Assembly: GCF_029227915.1 (NCBI RefSeq)
Contig: NC_079879.1
Location: 28,712,501 to 28,776,500 of the forward strand
Source: Hydractinia symbiolongicarpus
Taxonomy: Eukaryota > Cnidaria > Hydrozoa > Anthoathecata > Hydractiniidae
Direction of reading: 5' to 3'
Length of the DNA stretch: 64,000 bases
Shown here: in pieces, positions 33,331 to 46,871 of the stretch
Layout of the letters: each line of letters begins with the position of its first letter
Position numbering within the stretch: position 1 is the stretch's first letter
Made by a program: the position numbers and the translations under genes
Notes under the pieces: generated by a model
The model's database searches: none
Seen by the model: only the letters and a program-made list of their open reading frames with translations
What the model was told of the DNA's origin: nothing

Positions 33331-35766
33331 AAAACTACAAGTCTCATGCGTTTTAGTGGTAAAAAAATAATTTATAAATTCGTTCGGGAAATGAGTTTAC
33401 TCACTGGGAACTTTCCTTGTATACTTTTAACTATACGGGCCAAGTGCGGGATTTGCGGAAAATCGCGGGTTTTCGTTTGCAGGCGATTAAACACATTTTA
33501 TTCAGCGTCTCATCAAAAATGAAAACATTTTTAAAAACTACAAGTCTCATGCGTTTTAGTGGTGAAAAAATAATTTAAAAATTCGTTTGGGAAATAAGTT
33601 TACTCACTGGGTACTTTCCTTGTATACTTTTGACTATACGGGCCGAGTCCGGGATTTACGGAAAATCGAAGGTTTTTGTTTGCCGGCGATTAAACTTCTT
33701 ATATTCAGCGTCTCATCAAAAATGAAAACATTTCTGAAAACTACAAGTCTCATGCGTTTTAGTGGTGAAAAAATAATTTAAAAATTTGTTCGGGAAATGA
33801 GTTTACTCACTGGGTACTTTCCTTGTATACTTTTAACTATACGGGCCGAGTCCGGGATTTACGGAAAATCGCGGGTTTTCGTTTGCAGGCGATTAAACAT
33901 CTTTTATTCAGCGTCTCATCAAAAATGAAAACATTTTTAAAAACTAAAGGTCTCATAGGCTTTAGTGGTGAAAGAATAATTTAAAAAATCGTTTGGGAAA
34001 TGAGTTTACTCCCTGGGTACTTTCTTTGTATACTTTTGAGTATACGGGCCGAGTCCGGGATTTACGGGAAGTCGCAGGTTTTCGTTTGCCGGCGATTAAA
34101 CTTCTTTTATTCAGCGTCTCATCAAGAATGAAAACATTTTTGAAAACTACAAGTCTCATGCGTTTTAGTTGTGAAAGAATAATTTAAAAAATCGTTCGGG
34201 AAAAGAGTTTACTCCCTGGGTACTTCCTTTGTATACATTCGACTATACGGGCCAAGCCCGGCATTTACGGGAACTCGCGGGTTTTCGTTTGCCGGCGATT
34301 AAACCACTTTCTTTAAGCGTCTCATCAAAAATAAAAACATTTCTGAAAACTACAAGTCTCATGCGTTTTAGTGGTGAAAAAATAATTTATAAATTCGTTC
34401 GGGAAATGAGTTTACTCACTGGGAACTTTCCTTGTATACTTTTAACTATACGGGCCGAGTCCGGGATTTACGGAAAATCGAAGGTTTTCGTTTGCCGGCG
34501 ATTAAACTTCTTATATTTAGTGTCTCATCAAAAATGAAAACATTTCTGAAAACTACAAGTCTCATGCGTTTTAGTGGTGAAAAAATAATTTAAAAATTTG
34601 TTCGGGAAATGAGTTTACTCACTGGGTACTTTCCTTGTATACTTTTGACTATACGGGCCGAGTCCGGGGTTTACGGGAAATGGCGGGTTTTCGTTTGCCG
34701 GCGATTAAACTTCTTTTATTCAGCCTCTCATCAAAACTGAAAACATTTTTGAAAACTACAAGTCTCAAGCGTTTTAGTGGTGAAAAGATAATTTAAAAAA
34801 TCGTTTTGGAAATGAGTTTACTCACAGGGTACTTTCTTTGTATACATTCGACTATACGGGCCAAGCCCGGCATTTACGGGAAATCGCGGCTTTTCGTTTG
34901 CCGGCGATTAAACCACTTTCATTAAGCGTCTCATCAAAAATGAAAACATTTCTGAAAACTACAAGTCTCATGCGTTTTAGTGGTGAAAAAATAATTTAAA
35001 AATTCGTTCGGGAAATGAGTTTACTCACTGGGTACTTTCCTTGTATACTTTTAACTATACGGGCCGAGTCCGGGATTTACGGAAAATCGCGGGTTTTCGT
35101 TTGCAGGCGATTAAACATCTTTTATTCAGCGTCTTATCAAAAATGAAAACATTTTTAAAAACTACAAGTCTCATGGGCTTTAGTGGTGAAAGAATAATTT
35201 AAAAAATCCTTTGGGAAATGAGTTTACTCCCTGGGTACTTTCTTTGTATACTTTTGAGTATACGGGCTGAGTCCGGGATTTACGGGAAATCGCAGGTTTT
35301 CGTTTGCCGGCGATTAAACTTCTTTTATTCAGCGTCTCATCAAGAATGAAAACATTTTTGAAAACTACAAGTCTCATGCGTTTTAGTGGTGAAAGAATAA
35401 TTTAAAAAATCGTTCGGGAAAAGAGTTTACTCCCTGGGTACTTCCTTTGTATACTTTTGACTATGCGGGCCGAGTCCGGGGTTTACGGGAAATGGCGGGT
35501 TTTCGTTTGCCGGCGATTAAACTTCTTTTATTCAGTGTCTCATCAAAAATGAAAACATTTTTGAAAACTACAAGTCTCAAGCGTTTTAGTGGTGAAAAGA
35601 TAATTTAAAAAATCGTTTTGGAAATGAGTTTACTCACAGGGTACTTTCTTTGTATACATTCGACTATACGGGCCAAGCCCGGCATTTACGGGAAGCTGCG
35701 GGTTTTCGTTTGCCAGCGATTAAACCACTTTCATTAAGCGTCTCATCAAAAATGAAAACATTTCTA
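33331..35766 (+). repeat. 12-monomer super-unit, copy 1 (2436 bp)
   Basis: From 33475 the content is gamma, delta, epsilon, zeta/alpha hybrid (34084), beta/gamma hybrid (34287), delta/zeta hybrid (34490), alpha, beta, epsilon, zeta, alpha, beta. Shared private marks with copy 2 include GGTAAAAAAATAAT in beta, GGATTTGCGG, CGTTTGGGAAATAAG with AAGGTTTTTG in gamma, CTCATAGGC in epsilon, GGGAACTCGCGGG, CAGCCTCTC in alpha and AATCCTTTGGG in epsilon 35099. Confidence 0.9.
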
Positions 35767-38202
35767 AAAACTACAAGTCTCATGCGTTTTAGTGGTAAAA
35801 AAATAATTTATAAATTCGTTCGGGAAATGAGTTTACTCACTGGGAACTTTCCTTGTATACTTTTAACTATACGGGCCGAGTGCGGGATTTGCGGAAAATC
35901 GCGGGTTTTCGTTTGCAGGCGATTAAACATATTTTATTCAGCGTCTCATCAAAAATGAAAACATTTTTAAAAACTACAAGTCTCATGCGTTTTAGTGGTG
36001 AAAAAATAATTTAAAAATTCGTTTGGGAAATAAGTTTACTCACTGGGTACTTTCCTTGTATACTTTTGACTATACGGGCCGAGTCCGGGATTTACGGAAA
36101 ATCGAAGGTTTTTGTTTGCCGGCGATTAAACTTCTTATATTCAGCGTCTCATCAAAAATGAAAACATTTCTGAAAACTACAAGTCTCATGCGTTTTAGTG
36201 GTGAAAAAATAATTTAAAAATTTGTTCGGGAAATGAGTTTACTCACTGGGTACTTTCCTTGTATACTTTTAACTATACGGGCCGAGTCCGGGATTTACGG
36301 AAAATCGCGGGTTTTCGTTTGCAGGCGATTAAACATCTTTTATTCAGCGTCTCATCAAAAATGAAAACATTTTTAAAAACTACAAGTCTCATAGGCTTTA
36401 GTGGTGAAAGAATAATTTAAAAAATCGTTTGGGAAATGAGTTTACTCCCTGGGTACTTTCTTTGTATACTTTTGAGTATACGGGCCGAGTCCGGGATTTA
36501 CGGGAAGTCGCAGGTTTTCGTTTGCCGGCGATTAAACTTCTTTTATTCAGCGTCTCATCAAGAATGAAAACATTTTTGAAAACTACAAGTCTCATGCGTT
36601 TTAGTTGTGAAAGAATAATTTAAAAAATCGTTCGGGAAAAGAGTTTACTCCCTGGGTACTTCCTTTGTATACATTCGACTATACGGGCCAAGCCCGGCAT
36701 TTACGGGAACTCGCGGGTTTTCGTTTGCCGGCGATTAAACCACTTTCTTTAAGCGTCTCATCAAAAATAAAAACATTTCTGAAAACTACAAGTCTCATGC
36801 GTTTTAGTGGTGAAAAAATAATTTATAAATTCGTTCGGGAAATGAGTTTACTCACTGGGAACTTTCCTTGTATACTTTTAACTATACGGGCCGAGTCCGG
36901 GATTTACGGAAAATCGAAGGTTTTCGTTTGCCGGCGATTAAACTTCTTATATTTAGCGTCTCATCAAAAATGAAAACATTTCTGAAAACTACAAGTCTCA
37001 TGCGTTTTAGTGGTGAAAAAATAATTTAAAAATTTGTTCGGGAAATGAGTTTACTCACTGGGTACTTTCCTTGTATACTTTTGACTATACGGGCCGAGTC
37101 CGGGGTTTACGGGAAATGGCGGGTTTTCGTTTGCCGGCGATTAAACTTCTTTTATTCAGCCTCTCATCAAAACTGAAAACATTTTTGAAAACTACAAGTC
37201 TCAAGCGTTTTAGTGGTGAAAAGATAATTTAAAAAATCGTTTTGGAAATGAGTTTACTCACAGGGTACTTTCTTTGTATACATTCGACTATACGGGCCAA
37301 GCCCGGCATTTACGGGAAATCGCGGCTTTTCGTTTGCCGGCGATTAAACCACTTTCATTAAGCGTCTCATCAAAAATGAAAACATTTCTGAAAACTACAA
37401 GTCTCATGCGTTTTAGTGGTGAAAAAATAATTTAAAAATTCGTTCGGGAAATGAGTTTACTCACTGGGTACTTTCCTTGTATACTTTTAACTATACGGGC
37501 CGAGTCCGGGATTTACGGAAAATCGCGGGTTTTCGTTTGCAGGCGATTAAACATCTTTTATTCAGCGTCTTATCAAAAATGAAAACATTTTTAAAAACTA
37601 CAAGTCTCATGGGCTTTAGTGGTGAAAGAATAATTTAAAAAATCCTTTGGGAAATGAGTTTACTCCCTGGGTACTTTCTTTGTATACTTTTGAGTATACG
37701 GGCTGAGTCCGGGATTTACGGGAAATCGCAGGTTTTCGTTTGCCGGCGATTAAACTTCTTTTATTCAGCGTCTCATCAAGAATGAAAACATTTTTGAAAA
37801 CTACAAGTCTCATGCGTTTTAGTGGTGAAAGAATAATTTAAAAAATCGTTCGGGAAAAGAGTTTACTCCCTGGGTACTTCCTTTGTATACTTTTGACTAT
37901 GCGGGCCGAGTCCGGGGTTTACGGGAAATGGCGGGTTTTCGTTTGCCGGCGATTAAACTTCTTTTATTCAGTGTCTCATCAAAAATGAAAACATTTTTGA
38001 AAACTACAAGTCTCAAGCGTTTTAGTGGTGAAAAGATAATTTAAAAATTCGTTTTGGAAATGAGTTTACTCACAGGGTACTTTCTTTGTATACATTCGAC
38101 TATACGGGCCAAGCCCGGCATTTACGGGAAGCCGCGGGTTTTCGTTTGCCAGCGATTAAACCACTTTCATTAAGCGTCTCATCAAAAATGAAAACATTTC
38201 TA
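35767..38202 (+). repeat. 12-monomer super-unit, copy 2 (2436 bp)
   Basis: Tandem copy of 33331-35766 at exactly 2436 bp. The join falls between 35767 and 35796, inside beta 35708, set by CTAAAAAC to the left and GGTAAAAAAATAAT to the right. At the right end the corresponding beta (38144) has the ordinary GGTGAAAAAATAAT. Confidence 0.9.
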
Positions 38203-41200
38203 AAAACTACAAGTCTCATGCGTTTTAGTGGTGAAAAAATAATTTATAAATTCGTTCGGGAAATGAGTTTACTCACTGGGTACTTTCCTTGTATACTTTT
38301 AACTATACGGGCCGAGTCCGGGATTTACGGAAAATCGCGGGTTTTCGTTTGCAGGCGATTAAACATCTTTTATTCATCGTCTCCTCAAAAATGAAAACAT
38401 TTTTAAAAACTACAAGTCTCATGCGTTTTAGTGGTGAAAAAATAATTTAAAAATTCGTTCGGAAAATAAGTTTACTCACTGGGTACTTTCCTTGTATACT
38501 TTTGACTATACGGGCCGAGTCCGGGATTTACGGAAAATCGAAGGTTTTCGTTTGCCGGCGATTAAACTTCTTATATTCAGCGTCTCATCAAAAATGAAAA
38601 CATTTCTGAAAACTACAAGTCTCATGCGTTTAGTGGTGAAAAAATAATTTAAAAATTTGTTCGGGAAATGAGTTTACTCACTGGGTACTTTCCTTGTATA
38701 CTTTTGACTATACGGGCCGAGTCCGGGGTTTACGGGAAATAGCGGGTTTTCGTTTGCCGGCGATTAAACTTCTTTTATTCAGCGTCTCATCAAAACTGAA
38801 AACATTTTTGAAAACTACAAGTCTCAAGCGTTTTAGTGGTGAAAAGATAATTTAAAAAATCGTTTTGGAAATGAGTTTACTCACAGGGTACTTTCTTTGT
38901 ATACATTCGACTATACGGGCCAAGCCCGGCATTTACGGGAAATCGCGGCTTTTCGTTTGCCGGCGATTAAACCACTTTCATTAAGCGTCTCATCAAAAAT
39001 GAAAACATTTCTGAAAACTACAAGTCTCATGCGTTTTAGTGGTGAAAAAATAATTTAAAAATTCGTTCGGGAAATGAGTTTACTCACTGGGTACTTTCCT
39101 TGTATACTTTTAACTATACGGGCCGAGTCCGGGATTTACGGAAAATCGCGGGTTTTCGTTTGCAGGCGATTAAACATCTTTTATTCAGCGTCTTATCAAA
39201 AATAAAAACATTTTTAAAAACTACAAGTCTCATGGGCTTTAGTGGTGAAAGAATAATTTAAAAAATCGTTTGGGAAATGAGTTTACTCCCTGGGTACTTT
39301 CTTTGTATACTTTTGAGTATACGGGCTGAGTCCGGGATTTACGGGAAATCGCAGGTTTTCGTTTGCCGGCGATTAAACTTCTTTTATTCAGCGTCTCATC
39401 AAGAATGAAAACATTTTTGAAAACTACAAGTCTCATGCGTTTTAGTGGTGAAAGAATAATTTAAAAAATCGTTCGGGAAAAGAGTTTACTCCCTGGGTAC
39501 TTCCTTTGTATACTTTTGACTATGCGGGCCGAGTCCGGGGTTTACGGGAAATGGCGGGTTTTCGTTTGCCGGCGATTAAACTTCTTTTATTCAGCGTCTC
39601 ATCAAAAATGAAAACATTTTTGAAAACTACAAGTCTCAAGCGTTTTAGTGGTGAAAAGATAATTTAAAAAATCGTTTTGGAAATGAGTTTACTCACAGGG
39701 TACTTTCTTTGTATACATTCGACTATACGGGCCAAGCCCGGCATTTACGGGAAACCGCGGGTTTTCGTTTGCCGACGATTAAACCACTTTCATTAAGCGT
39801 CTCATCAAAAATGAAAACATTTCTGAAAACTACAAGTCTCATGCGTTTTAGTGGTGAAAAAATAATTTAAAAATTCGTTCGGGAAATAAGTTTACTCACA
39901 GGGTACTTTCTTTGTATACATTCGACTATACGGGCCAAGCCCGGCATTTACGGGAAACCGCGGGTTTTCGTTTGCCGGCGATTAAACCACTTTCATGAAG
40001 CGTCTCATCAAAAATGAAAACATTTCTGAAAACTACAAGTCTCATGCGTTTTAGTGGTGAAAAAATAATTTATAAATTCGTTGGGGAAATGAGTTTACTC
40101 ACTGGGTACTTTCCTTGTATACTTTTAACTATACGGGCCGAGTCCGGGATTTACGGAAAATCGCGGGTTTTCGTTTGCAGGCGATTAAACATCTTTTATT
40201 CATCGTCTCCTCAAAAATGAAAACATTTTTAAAAACTACAAGTCTCATGCGTTTTAGTGGTGAAAAAATAATTTAAAAATTCGTTCGGGAAATAAGTTTA
40301 CTCACTGGGTACTTTCCTTGTATACTTTTGACTATACGGGCCGAGTCCGGGGTTTACGGGAAATGGCGGGTTTTCGTTTGCCGGCGATTAAACTTCTTAT
40401 ATTCAGCGTCTCATCAAAAATGAAAACATTTCTGAAAACTACAAGTCTCATGCGTTTTAGTGGTGAAAAAATAATTTAAAAATTTGTTCGGGAAATGAGT
40501 TTACTCACTGGGTACTTTCCTTGTATACTTTTAACTATACGGGCCGAGTCCGGGATTTACGGAAAATCGCGGGTTTTCGTTTGCAGGCGATTAAACATCT
40601 TTTATTCAGCGTCTTATCAAAAATGAAAACATTTTTAAAAACTACAAGTCTCATGGGCTTTAGTGGTGAAAGAATAATTTAAAAAATCGTTCGGGAAAAG
40701 AGTTTACTCCCTGGGTACTTCCTTTGTATACTTTTGACTATGCGGGCCGAGTCCGGGGTTTACGGGAAATGGCGGGTTTTCGTTTGCCGGCGATTAAACT
40801 TCTTTTATTCAGCGTCTCATCAAAAATGAAAACATTTTTGAAAACTACAAGTCTCAAGCGTTTTAGTGGTGAAAAGATAATTTAAAAAATCGTTTTGGAA
40901 ATGAGTTTACTCACAGGGTACTTTCTTTGTATACATTCGACTATACGGGCCAAGCCCGGCATTTACGGGAAATCGCGGGTTTTCGTTTGCCGGCGATTAA
41001 ACCACTTTCATTAAGCGTCTCATCAAAAATGAAAACATTTCTGAAAACTACAAGTCTCATGCGTTTTAGTGGTGAAAAAATAATTTATAAATTCGTTGGG
41101 GAAATGAGTTTACTCACTGGGTACTTTCCTTGTATACTTTTAACTATACGGGCCGAGTCCGGGATTTACGGAAAATCGCGGGTTTTCGTTTGCAGGCGAT

Positions 41201-43217
41201 TAAACATCTTTTATTCATCGTCTCCTCAAAAATGAAAACATTTTTAAAAACTACAAGTCTCATGCGTTTTAGTGGTGAAAAAATAATTTAAAAATTCGTT
41301 CGGGAAATAAGTTTACTCACTGGGCACTTTCCTTGTATACTTTTGACTATACGGGCCGAGTCCGGGATTTACGGAAAATCGAAGGTTTTCGTTTGCCGGC
41401 GATTAAACTTCTTATATTCAGCGTCTCATCAAAAATGAAAACATTTCTGAAAACTACAAGTCTCATGCGTTTTAGTGGTGAAAAAATAATTTAAAAATTT
41501 GTTCGGGAAATGAGTTTACTCACTGGGTACTTTCCTTGTATACTTTTGACTATACGGGCCGAGTCCGGGGTTTACGGGAAATAGCGGGTTTTCGTTTGCC
41601 GGCGATTAAACTTCTTTTATTCAGCGTCTCATCAAAACTGAAAACATTTTTGAAAACTACAAGTCTCAAGCGTTTTAGTGGTGAAAAGATAATTTAAAAA
41701 ATCGTTTTGGAAATGAGTTTACTCACAGGGTACTTTCTTTGTATACATTCGACTATACGGGCCAAGCACGGCATTTACGGGAAATCGCGGCTTTTCGTTT
41801 GCCGGCGATTAAACCACTTTCATTAAGCGTCTCATCAAAAATGAAAACATTTCTGAAAACTACAAGTCTCATGCGTTTTAGTGGTGAAAAAATAATTTAA
41901 AAATTCGTTCGGGAAATGAGTTTACTCACTGGGTACTTTCCTTGTATACTTTTAACTATACGGGCCGAGTCCGGGATTTACGGAAAATCGCGGGTTTTCG
42001 TTTGCAGGCGATTAAACATCTTTTATTCAGCGTCTTATCAAAAATGAAAACATTTTTAAAAACTACAAGTCTCATGGGCTTTAGTGGTGAAAGAATAATT
42101 TAAAAAATCGTTCGGGAAAAGAGTTTACTCCCTGGGTACTTCCTTTGTATACTTTAGACTATGCGGGCCCAGTCCGGGGTTTACGGGAAATGGCGGGTTT
42201 TCGTTTGCCGGCGATTAAACTTCTTTTATTCAGCGTCTCATCAAAAATGAAAACATTTTTGAAAACTACAAGTCTCAAGCGTTTTAGTGGTGAAAAGATA
42301 ATTTAAAAAATCGTTTTGGAAATGAGTTTACTCACAGGGTACTTTCTTTGTATACATTCCACTATACGGGCCAAGCCCGGCATTTACGGGAAATCGCGGG
42401 TTTTCGTTTGCCGGCGATTAAACCACTTTCATTAAGCGTCTCATCAAAAATGAAAACATTTCTGAAAACTACAAGTCTTATGCGTTTTAGTGGTGAAAAA
42501 ATAATTTATAAATTCGTTCGGGAAATGAGTTTACTCACTGGGTACTTTCCTTGTATACTTTTAACTATACGGGCCGAGTCCGGGATTTACGGAAAATCGC
42601 GGGTTTTCGTTTGCAGGCGATTAAACATCTTTTATTCATCGTCTCCTCAAAAATGAAAACATTTTTAAAAACTACAAGTCTCATGCGTTTTAGTGGTGAA
42701 AAAATAATTTAAAAATTCGTTCGGGAAATAAGTTTACTCACTGGGTACTTTCCTTGTATACTTTTGACTATACGGGCCGAGTCCGGGATTTACGGAAAAT
42801 CGCAGGTTTTCGTTTGCCGGCGATTAAACTTCTTATATTCAGCGTCTCATCAAAAATGAAAACATTTCTGAAAACTACAAGTCTCATGCGTTTTAGTGGT
42901 AAAAAAATAATTTAAAAATTTGTTCGGGAAATGAGTTTACTCACTGGGTACTTTCCTTGTATACTTTTAACTATACGGGCCGAGTCCGGGATTTACGGAA
43001 AATCGCGGGTTTTCGTTTGCAGGCGATTAAACATCTTTTATTCAGCGTCTCGTCAAAAATGAAAACATTTTTAAAAACTACAAGTCTCATGGGCTTTAGT
43101 GGTGAAAGAATAATTTAAAAAATCGTTTGGGAAATGAGTTTACTCCCTGGGTACTTTCTTTGTATACTTTTGAGTATACGGGCCGAGTCCGGGATTTACG
43201 GGAAATCGCAGGTTTTC
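38203..43217 (+). repeat. Mixed units sharing a marked gamma (CATCGTCTCCTC)
   Basis: After beta 38144: gamma 38347, delta/zeta 38550 (202 bp, GCGTTTAGTGG); alpha-beta-epsilon-zeta 38752-39563; alpha 39564, beta/alpha hybrid 39767, beta 39970, gamma/zeta 40173, delta 40376, epsilon/zeta 40579; alpha-beta-gamma-delta/zeta 40782-41593; alpha-beta-epsilon/zeta 41594-42202; alpha-beta-gamma-delta-epsilon 42203-43217 (a hexamer without zeta). The gammas at 38347, 40173, 41188 and 42609 all carry CATCGTCTCCTC, so they descend from one copy. Confidence 0.83.
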
Positions 43218-45653
43218 GTTTGCCGGCGATTAAACTTCTTTTATTCAGCGTCTCATCAAAAATGAAAACATTTTTGAAAACTACAAGTCTCAAGCGTTTT
43301 AGTGGTGAAAAGATAATTTAAAAAATCGTTTTGGAAATGAGTTTACTCACAGGGTACTTTCTTTGTATACATTCGACTATACGGGCCAAGACCGGCATTT
43401 ACGGGAAATCGCGGGTTTTCGTTTGCCGGCGATTAAACCACTTTCTTTAAGCGTCTCATCAAAAATGAAAACATTTCTGAAAACTACAAGTCTCATGCGT
43501 TTTAGTGGTGAAAAAATAATTTATAAATTCGTTCGGGAAATGAGTTTACTCACTGGGTACTTTCCTTGTATACTTTTAACTATACGGGCCGAGTCTGGGA
43601 TTTACGGAAAATCGCGGGTTTTCGTTTGCAGGCGATTAAACATCTTTTATTCAGCGTCTCATCAAAAATGAAAACATTTTTAAAAACTACAAGTCTCATG
43701 GGCTTTAGTGGTGAAATAATAATTTAAAAAATCGTTTGGGAAATGAGTTTAATCCCTGGGTACTTTCTTTGTATACTTTTGAGTATACGGGCCGAGTCCG
43801 GGATTTACGAGAAATCGCAGGTTTTCGTTTGCCGGCGATTAAACTTCTTTTATTCAGCGTCTCATCAAAAATGAAAACATTTTTGAAAACTACAAGTCTC
43901 ATGCGTTTTAGTGGTGAAAAAATAATTTAAAAAATCGTTTGCGAAATGAGTTTACACCCTGCGTACTTTCTTTGTATGCTTTTGACTATACGGGCCGAGT
44001 CCGGGATTTACGGGAAATCGCAGGTTTTCGTTTGCCGGCGATTAAACTTCTTTTATTCAGCGTCTCATCAAAAATGAAAACATATTTGAAAACTACAAGT
44101 CTCAAGCGTTTTAGTGGTGAAAAGATATTTTAAAAAATCGTTTTGGAAATGAGTTTTCTCACAGGGTAGTTTCTTTGTATACATTCGACTATACGGGCCA
44201 AGCCCGGGATTTACGGGAAATCGCGGGTTTTCGTTTGCCGGCAATTAAACATCTTTTATTCAGCGTCTCATCAAAAATGAAAACATTTTTAAAAACTACA
44301 AGTCTCATGGGCTTTACTGGTGAAATAATAATTTAAAAAATCGTTTGGGAAATAAGTTTACTCCCTGGGTACTTTCCTTGTATACTTTTAACTATACGGG
44401 CCGAGTCTGGGATTTACGAGAAATCACAGGTTTTCGTTTGCCGGCGATTAAACTTCTTTTATTCTGCGTCTCATCAAAAATGAAAACATTTTTGAAAACT
44501 ACAAGTCTCATGCGTTTTAGTGGTGAAAAAATAATTTAAAAAATCGTTCGGGAAATGAGTTTACACCCTGGGTACTTTCTTTGTATACTTTTGACTATAC
44601 GGGCCGAGTCCGGGATTTACGAGAAATCGCAGGTTTTCGTTTGCCGGCGATTAAACTTCTTTTATTCAGCGTCTCATCAAAAATGAAAACATTTTTGAAA
44701 ACTACAAGTCTCATGCGTTTTAGTGGTGAAAAAATAATTTAAAAAATCGTTCGGGAAAAGAGTTTACTCCCTGGGTACTTCCTTTGTATACTTTTGACTA
44801 TGCAGTCCGAGTCCGGGGTTTACGGGAAATGGCGGGTTTTCGTTTGCCGGCGATTAAACTTCTTTTATTCAGCGTCTCATCAAAAATGAAAACATTTTTG
44901 AAAACTACAAGTCTCAAGCGTTTTAGTGGTGAAAAGATAATTTAAAAAATCGTTTTGGAAATGAGTTTACTCACAGGGTACTTTCTTTGTATACATTCGA
45001 CTATACGGGCCAAGCCCGGGATTTACGGGAAATCGCGGGTTTTCGTTTGCCGGCGATTAAACCACTTTCATTAAGTGTCTCATCAAAAATAAAAACATTT
45101 CTGAAAACTACAAGTCTCATGCGTTTTAGTGGTGAAAAAATAATTTAAAAATTCGTTCGGGAAATGAGTTTACTCACTGGGTACTTTCCTTGTATACTTT
45201 TAACTATACGGGCCGAGTCCGGGATTTACGGAAAATCGCGGGTTTTCGTTTGCAGACAAATAAACATCTTTTATTCAGCGTCTCATCAAAAATGAAAACA
45301 TTTTTAAAAACTACAAGTCTCATGGGCTTTAGTGGTGAAATAATAATTTAAAAAATCGTTTGGGAAATGAGTATACTCCCTGGGTACTTTCTTTGTATAC
45401 TTTTGAGTATACGGGCCGAGTCCGGGATTTACGAGAAATCGCAGGTTTTCGTTTGCCGGCGATTAAACTTCTTTTATTCAGCGTCTCATCAAAAATGAAA
45501 ACAATTTTGAAAACTACAAGTCTCATGCGTTTTAGTGGTGAAAAAATAATTTAAAAAATCGTTCGGGAAATGAGTTTACACCCTGGGTACTTTCTTTGTA
45601 TACTTTTGACTATACGGGCCGAGTCCGGGGTTTACGGGAAATGGCGGGTTTTC
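43218..45653 (+). repeat. First lambda/alpha-prime cluster
   Basis: Order: alpha 43218, beta 43421, epsilon-prime 43624 (GAAATAATAAT, GAGTATAC, ACGAGAAATCGCAGG), lambda 43827, alpha-prime 44030, eta-like 44233, lambda 44436, lambda/zeta 44639, alpha 44842, beta 45045, epsilon-prime 45248 (CAGACAAATAAAC), lambda/zeta 45451. Several of these carry ACGAGAAATCGC, absent from the main types. 43624-44232 matches 62085-62693 at an offset of 18,461 bp. Confidence 0.83.
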
Positions 45654-46871
45654 GTTTGCCGGCGATTAAACTTCTTTTATTCAGCGTCTCATCAAAAATG
45701 AAAACATTTTTGAAAACTACAAGTCTCAAGCGTTTTAGTGGTGAAAAGATAATTTAAGAAATCGTTTTGGAAATGAGTTTACTCACAGGGTACTTTCTTT
45801 GTATACATTCGACTATACGGGCCAAGCCCGGCATTTACGGGAAATCGCGGGTTTTCGTTTGCCGGCGATTAAACCACTTTCATTAAGCGTCTCATCAAAA
45901 ATGAAAACATTTCTGAAAACTACAAGTCTCATGCGTTTTAGTGGTTAAAAAATAATTTATAAATTCGTTCGGGAAATGAGTTTACTCACTGGGTACTTTC
46001 CTTGTATACTTTTAACTATACGGGCCGAGTCCGGGATTTACGGAAAATCGCGGGTTTTCGTTTGCAGGCGATTAAACATCTTTTATTCAGCGTCTCATCA
46101 AAAATGAAAACATTTTTAAAAACTACAAGTCTCATGCGTTTTAGTGGTGGAAAAATAATTTAAAAATTCGTTCGGGAAATAAGTTTACTCACTGGGTACT
46201 TTCCTTGTATACTTTTGACTATACGGGCCGAGTCCGGGATTTACGGAAAATCGCAGGTTTTCGTTTGCCGCCGATTAAACTTCTTATATTCAGCGTCTCA
46301 TCAAAAATGAAAACATTTCTGAAAACTACAAGTCTCATGCGTTTTAGTGGTGAAAAAATAATTTAAAAATTTGTTCAAGAAATGAGTTTACTCACTGGGT
46401 ACTTTCCTTGTATACTTTTAACTATACGGGCCGAGTCCGGGATTTACGGAAAATCGCGGGTTTTCGTTTGCAGGCGATTAAACATCTTTTATTCAGCGTC
46501 TCATCAAAAATGAAAACATTTTTAAAAACTACAAGTCTCATGGGCTTTAGTGGTGAAAGAATATTTTAAAAAATCGTTTGGGAAATGAGTTTACTCCCTG
46601 GGTACTTTCTTTGTATACTTTTGAGTATACGGGCCGAGTCCGGGATTTACGGGAAATCGCAGGTTTTCGTTTGCCGGCGATTAAACTTCTTTTATTCAGC
46701 GTCTCATCAAGAATGAAAACATTTTTGAAAACTACAAGTCTCATGCGTTTTAGTGGTGAAAGAATAATTTAAAAAATCGTTCGGGAAAAGAGTTTACTCC
46801 CTGGGTACTTCCTTTGTATACTTTTGACTATGCGGGCCGAGTCCGGGGTTTACGGGAAATGGCGGGTTTTC
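45654..46871 (+). repeat. Complete hexamer HOR
   Basis: Alpha 45654 (TTTAAGAAATCG), beta 45857 (GTGGTTAAAAAA), gamma 46060 (GTGGTGGAAAAA), delta 46263 (GCCGCCGATT), epsilon 46466 (GAATATTTTAA), zeta 46669; 1218 bp. Each monomer except zeta has its own private change, so the copy is older or less recently homogenised than the tandem pairs elsewhere. Confidence 0.9.
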
